NCBI GenBank assembly: GCA_029582265.1
Contig: CM055819.1
Span: 11,767,087-11,831,086, forward strand
Length of the DNA stretch: 64,000 nt
From: Zoroaster sp. YZ-2022
Lineage: Eukaryota > Echinodermata > Asteroidea > Forcipulatida > Zoroasteridae
Direction of reading: 5' to 3'
In this document: positions 60,514 to 64,000 of the stretch, piece after piece
Numbering within the stretch: position 1 is the first letter of the stretch
Layout of the letters: every line of letters begins with the position of its first letter
Made by a program: the position numbers and the translations under genes
The notes under the pieces: generated by a model
The model's input: the letters and a program-made list of their open reading frames with translations, nothing else
What the model was told of the DNA's origin: nothing
Databases searched by the model: none

Positions 60514-60641
60514 GGTGGTGGAGTCTGAAGAAACGGCAACTTATAGCCAGAGGCGATGATGTTCAAAATTTCAGGATTTGCCTGAATGGATGTCCAGAAC
60601 TCCAAAGCCGCACTGAGACGACCTTTCACAATCGGTATAGC
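60514..60641 (-). pseudogene. DIRS/PAT-like pol segment between two MITEs
   Basis: On the minus strand AIPIVKGRLSAALEFWTSIQ then NPEILNIIASGYKLPFLQTP P, the region before RT in DIRS pol. It is bounded by the hAT MITEs at 60231-60513 and 60642-62029 and joins the flanking pieces in register. Confidence 0.82.
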
Positions 60642-62029
60642 CAGTAGCGTAGCCAGCGGGGGGGCAGGGGGTGCAGACTGCCCCCCCCCCCGGAAAAAAA
60701 ATAGAAGTAAAATCGGGACGGTAAAAATAAATAAAAGAGAAAAGGAAAGGAAGAGAGAAAAGGAGGGAAAATTGAGGGAGGGACTCCGAGGGAGAAAAAA
60801 CGAAAGAGGTAAAGAAAGAAATTAGAAGAGTAGGGATTATTGACGAAATGAGGGAGGACGGAGGACGGAGGAGGGAGGGGGAGGAGAGAAGGAAATGTGG
60901 GCCTTGGTAATGGAAGAAAGGATGGATAGGACCGTTGGGACGAGTACCAAGGCAGCCTAACTTAAGGCAGGCAAGGTTAGGGCGGGTGGAAACGGCGGTA
61001 GGGCAGGGGTAAGGGAAGGAAGGGAGCCGGAGAGGGTAAGGGACCGGAAAGGGCGGGAAGGACGGACCTGGGACGAAGGATGCAGAGGCAGGCAGATTTA
61101 GGGAGGGAGGAAAGGATGATTTAGGGAATGGTAAAGGGAGTGAATAATTGATAAAGGGAGACGGGAGAGGGAGGATTGAGGAAGGGAAGTTAGATCTGAA
61201 GTTTTTATACCCGGTTTTTGTCCCGGAAATCACTTTATCAAATACTGTAAAACAAGTTAATTTCGCTAGCAATTTAATTTCGCTAGGAGGCCCAATTCGC
61301 TAAATTAAATTGCTGCCAAATATAATATTTGTATGATGTCTGTTCCTCGGCGAATGGCAACTCAAATTTAGTATAATAGTTGCTGATAAACAGGGGATGT
61401 GGTGATTCATTTTTTTTGGTTTTATTTGAATAGGAACCCGGGATAGAAACGCTCGCCATTGGCAGCAAAAATATATTTTGACATTACAAGAAAGGCAACA
61501 AAATGCACTAATGAGAGATATATAAATTGCTCATAAAATATGGACCTTACAGATGGATCTTTCAACTTTTTTGTTAATTAGAGACGAATTTATATAGAAA
61601 CAAACATTAAAACATTAAAAACTTGAAATTTGAATCAATACAATGAACCAGTATGTACTCGGGTTACGTGCAGAACGTATTTACAACTTGTCTTACAACA
61701 TTTTATTAAAGGTTTTTATACGACATGTACACGAATAACTTTCAGTGTAATGTGTGTTGTAAACGGTGTGTATATATATACATTACGAATACGATTAATT
61801 ACGAATGTTTAAGTTCATCACAGTCATGACAGTGTAGAAATTAATAGCAACAGTTCAGACAGTATAGATCCAAGAAAAGAACAATAAATCACAGATGATC
61901 ATGTTTGTACAATATATCGATTGTTTTGATTCAATATTATTCAGTATTTCGCAATTAAATTTAAACCATGAAATCGGGACGATCATCTTAATTTTGCCCC
62001 CCGGACCGACAGGGCTGGCTACGCGCCTG
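60642..62029. mobile_element. hAT-type non-autonomous element, 1.39 kb
   Basis: Ends CAGTAGCGTAGCCAGC and, inverted, CAGGCGCGTAGCCAGC; 8-bp duplication GGTATAGC at 60634-60641 and 62030-62037. Just inside the left end is a G-run and a C-run; then a purine-rich GGGAGGGA/GGAAGGA tract (60730-61190). No transposase is seen. It shares its ends with the MITE at 10942-11158. Confidence 0.93.
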
Positions 62030-62193
62030 GGTATAGCATTGCCTTGTTCATATTCATAAAAGTTTGAGTTATAAAATTCAGAATCGTACCCTATTGTTCC
62101 TTCACTGTGGGCCGAGGCACTAGGTGAATGCCCCATTCTCAGGTATTCTATAATAAAATAAAGAGGACCATTATTGCATATGGATAAATTCAT
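62030..62193 (-). pseudogene. DIRS/PAT-like pol N-terminal segment
   Basis: Reads SASAHSEGTIGYDSEFYNSN FYEYEQGNAIP and continues, across the hAT element, into IVKGRLSAALEFW. The region 62194-62550 to its right is a degraded link to gag that I could not read confidently. Confidence 0.65.
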
Positions 62194-62551
62194 ACTTCAG
62201 ACTCGGCCTGACCACCGGGTTGTTATTACAAAACTGTCAACATAAACCCTTCTTCACAATTTATGCTCAAGCACCACAATCTCACTGAGCTCACTATATG
62301 TGTTGCTGCGCCCTGTTATTAAAACCAAAACAAGCATTATCACGATTCATACCATAGTAAGCCACGTGAACAACCTGTGTTGTCATGATCTGGCGTTGTT
62401 AACTGGCACTCTGTCATGCCGTACAATATTACACAATACACTATCTGCAACTCCCAGAACCATACTAGCTCGAAATTATTATAAAATCGCCAACAATTCC
62501 TCAATACTGACTAAAAACACACACAATTTTGCATACGCATTTTTTCCTTCT

Positions 62552-62887
62552 TTACCACTGCTGGGCGCTGCCATCTTTGGAATGACTAGTGGTTGGTTTG
62601 TTTCCACTACTGGCACCTGATGGGCAATTTTTCCTCCAGTGGCCTGTTTTTCCACAGCTGAAGCACAGATCAGAGGGTCTCGGACCTGATCCGATGTAGC
62701 TAAACGGGAATCTACTTTGTTGAGGATAGCGGCGAAAAAAATTATCAGAATTAGGTTTTGGTGGGGCCTCAGCCACATTTTGGCGTCTACCTGCGTAGGG
62801 CTTAGGGCGCGATGACTTGCTCTTCCTTTTCTTAGCGACGGCTCGCGCCTGAGCTGAGCGAATGCGCTTTTCATCCTCGCTATTACT
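62552..62887 (-). CDS. Gag C-terminal part with zinc knuckle, DIRS/PAT-like element
   Basis: Reads NSEDEKRIRSAQARAVAKKR, a strongly basic stretch KSKSSRPKPYAGRRQ, then CFSCGKTGHWRKNC, a CCHC knuckle, and a Ser-rich tail ending SAQQW. It binds nucleic acid in the capsid-like particle by analogy. The N-terminal part is at 63236-63682; the SINE at 62888-63235 separates them with an AGTAA duplication. Confidence 0.82.
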   Translation of the reverse strand, partial: SNSEDEKRIRSAQARAVAKKRKSKSSRPKPYAGRRQNVAEAPPKPNSDNFFRRYPQQSRFPFSYIGSGPRPSDLCFSCGKTGHWRKNCPSGASSGNKPTTSHSKDGSAQQW

Positions 62888-63235
62888 AATAATAATAATA
62901 ATAATGTGTGGATTTATATAGCGCACGTATCCACCAACTAAGTGGTGCTCAAGGCGCATTATATTATTATCCCTGCTCATAAGGCTCATAAATCATTCCT
63001 GAAACCATCTCAGCTCCCTGGGGAGTATACAGCTCAATTGCTGCCATTTCTAGCGCATATAGAGCAAACCAACTCTGCCTTCACAGGTACCCATTTAACC
63101 CCTGGGTGGAGAGAAGCAATTATGATTAAGTGTCTTGCTCAAGGACACAAGTGTCACGGCCGTGATTCGAACCCACATTCTGTTGCTAACACCAGAACTT
63201 GAATCCGGTAAGCTAGACCGCTCGGCCACGACACC
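62888..63235 (-). repeat. tRNA-derived SINE in DIRS gag
   Basis: Target duplication TTACT at 62883-62887 and 63236-63240 (plus strand). From right to left: tRNA-like head with GGCCGAGCGG (box A) and GGTTCGAATCA (box B), a body with CTCCCTGGGGAG, and a 3' end GTGGATTTATATAGCGC complement with an (ATT)n tail. Full length, 348 bp. Confidence 0.93.
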
Positions 63236-63682
63236 TTACTGGCCAATTCGTCCGACAAATATTCGTCCACTGCGGACCAACCGGCATCTGACTTATCCGC
63301 AAGTCGAATTAATTTATTGCGCTTCTTGAGATCGGTTACAGCTTTGTCGACAATTTCTTTTGCCAGTATCGCCTTTCCGTCAACTAAGCACGCACTAGCT
63401 TTCTGAAGTGATTTGAGCATTGAACTCAAATTGAGTCTTGTTCCCTTTGAAGCGGAACTGGACCTGTGATGATTTCTTTAACTGTTCAAATTGCTTAGAG
63501 GTAGACTCCAGTACCTTATCGCTTTCCTTCTTCTGCGCGTTCAGGGCTTCATCAATATAATTCTTGACTCCACCTACCGCCTCTCTGACAATATCAGAAA
63601 CAGCTTGAGCTGTAAGGAGGGTCGGTCCAGGCTGGTTTACACCCGACGATCCTGCTTGCGATGGCAAGTCTTGCTCCGACAT
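63236..63682 (-). CDS. Gag N-terminal part, DIRS/PAT-like element
   Basis: The ATG at 63682 starts SEQDLPSQAGSSGVNQPG, then VSDIVREAVGGVKNYIDEAL, a helical linker, and VQFRFKGNKTQFEFN, a motif I associate with DIRS gag. A frameshift near 63420 moves to MLKSLQKASACLVDGKAILA then RLADKSDAGWSAVDEYLSDE LAS, where the SINE enters. Confidence 0.75.
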
Positions 63683-63726
63683 ACTGCCACAATACGCAAC
63701 CGGGAACACACAGTAGCCGTGAACAG

Positions 63727-63865
63727 AAATAAACACGTCGGTGCTGATCGGTCGAAAACAGTCAAGTGGCCTGACCACGCACCCATCCCCACTATCAATA
63801 CTCACGCCACTGGCTTTGCATAGTTATGCAAATAGGGAATCCCAGGCCCAATAGAAAATACAATT
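63727..63865 (-). repeat. 5' terminal repeat A1 of the DIRS/PAT-like element
   Basis: About 139 bp nearly identical to 48657-48797 and 49207-49350 (CGTGCTGATCGGTCGAAAAC, CACGCCACTGGCTTTGCATA). It defines the right end of the element at about 63865. Confidence 0.88.
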
Positions 63866-64000
63866 TAAGTCACCACATAATACAAAATCTTTGTCCATTT
63901 TTTCCATGATAGCTTTAAGGTGAGATTCTTCTAAAGTAAGACAGGGATTGTAAACGTTAACTATGTTCCATTTTTTGTTGTTGGTGTCATAAACTTCAGT
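63866..64000 (-). pseudogene. LINE endonuclease fragment at the window edge
   Basis: On the minus strand the DNA reads EVYDTNNKKWNIVNVYNPCL then LKAIMEKMDKDFVLCGDLN, the APE-type endonuclease of jockey/CR1-like LINEs (the GDLN motif holds catalytic residues). The frame is cut directly after GDLN by the DIRS-like element. It continues beyond the window. Confidence 0.78.

Larger units (their letters stand above)
48244..63865 (-). mobile_element. DIRS/PAT-like tyrosine-recombinase retroelement with nested insertions
   Basis: Minus strand order: repeat A1 (63727-63865), gag with CCHC, RT (core deleted), RNase H, tyrosine recombinase, and B-A-B-A-B repeats. It carries SINEs at 62888-63235 and 50505-51083, hAT MITEs at 60642-62029 and 60231-60513, and a BEL provirus at 52125-59443. 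Subtracting these leaves about 5.7 kb, a normal length for the group. It has inserted into a LINE endonuclease frame (63866-64000) with no duplication visible, as expected for recombinase integration. Confidence 0.88.

Noticed and set aside
60571..61272. Minus-strand 233-codon Pro/Ser/Phe-rich frame
   Set aside because: Translation of the purine-rich tract inside the hAT element; only its first residues overlap true DIRS pol sequence.

Overview
The window looks like nuclear DNA of a marine invertebrate animal, most likely a deuterostome such as an echinoderm or hemichordate. That guess rests on the mix of families: intron-containing DUF4806-type genes, BEL/Pao, Ty3/gypsy (one Gmr1-like), a DIRS-type tyrosine-recombinase retroelement, LINEs with restriction-like endonuclease, tRNA-derived SINEs and hAT/Harbinger-like MITEs. 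The species cannot be named from the sequence alone. There are no prokaryotic features, CRISPR arrays, rRNA genes or genuine tRNA genes.

Layout. (1) 0.6-4.0 kb: the last four exons of a plus-strand DUF4806-type gene with consistent splice phases; a Harbinger-like MITE sits in an intron and a second MITE replaces the end of the last exon. (2) 5.9-7.5 kb: a GC-rich repeat element and the 5' part of a LINE RT, broken open by (3) Ty3/gypsy element 1 (7.49-16.13 kb): LTR, tRNA-Leu-like PBS, gag-PR-RT-RH-INT, a separate zinc-finger ORF behind a splice acceptor, and a 3' LTR cut off by a TCG/TTG microsatellite. (4) 16.5-22.7 kb: a LINE RT fragment split by a decayed Gmr1-like element with a SCAN-like gag and integrase before reverse transcriptase. 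(5) 22.7-37.3 kb: between two inverted GTTGGCCCAAC-rich arms lie a DUF4806 terminal exon, a palindromic MITE and a nearly complete BEL element (26.63-35.96 kb, minus strand). A pair of identical MITEs enclosing 984 bp is lodged in that element's upstream LTR. (6) 38.5-43.3 kb: a minus-strand gene with a possible noncoding first exon, an exon for a transposase-like DGLPLFKSS protein split by a MITE, and an exon resembling the N-terminal module of DUF4806 proteins. (7) 45.0-46.9 kb: tandem GC-rich repeats, the C-terminal part of the same LINE type (endonuclease), and minisatellites. (8) 48.2-63.9 kb: a minus-strand DIRS/PAT-like element with split direct repeats, swollen from about 5.7 kb to 15.6 kb by two SINE loci, two hAT MITEs and a complete BEL provirus (52.1-59.4 kb, plus strand). 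This DIRS element itself sits in a LINE endonuclease ORF at the right edge.

The window is therefore mostly nested mobile DNA. The order of events can be read from target-site duplications: ATTGC and GCAAG for the two BEL elements, three 8-bp hAT duplications, AGTAA for a SINE and TA for a palindromic MITE. Every long retroelement ORF is broken by at least one stop, frameshift or deletion, so none looks autonomous. The most interesting leads are the recurrent DUF4806 exons linked to transposon-like ends and a transposase-like partner, the extra zinc-finger ORF of gypsy element 1, the INT-before-RT order of the Gmr1-like element, and the two-MITE composite insertion.
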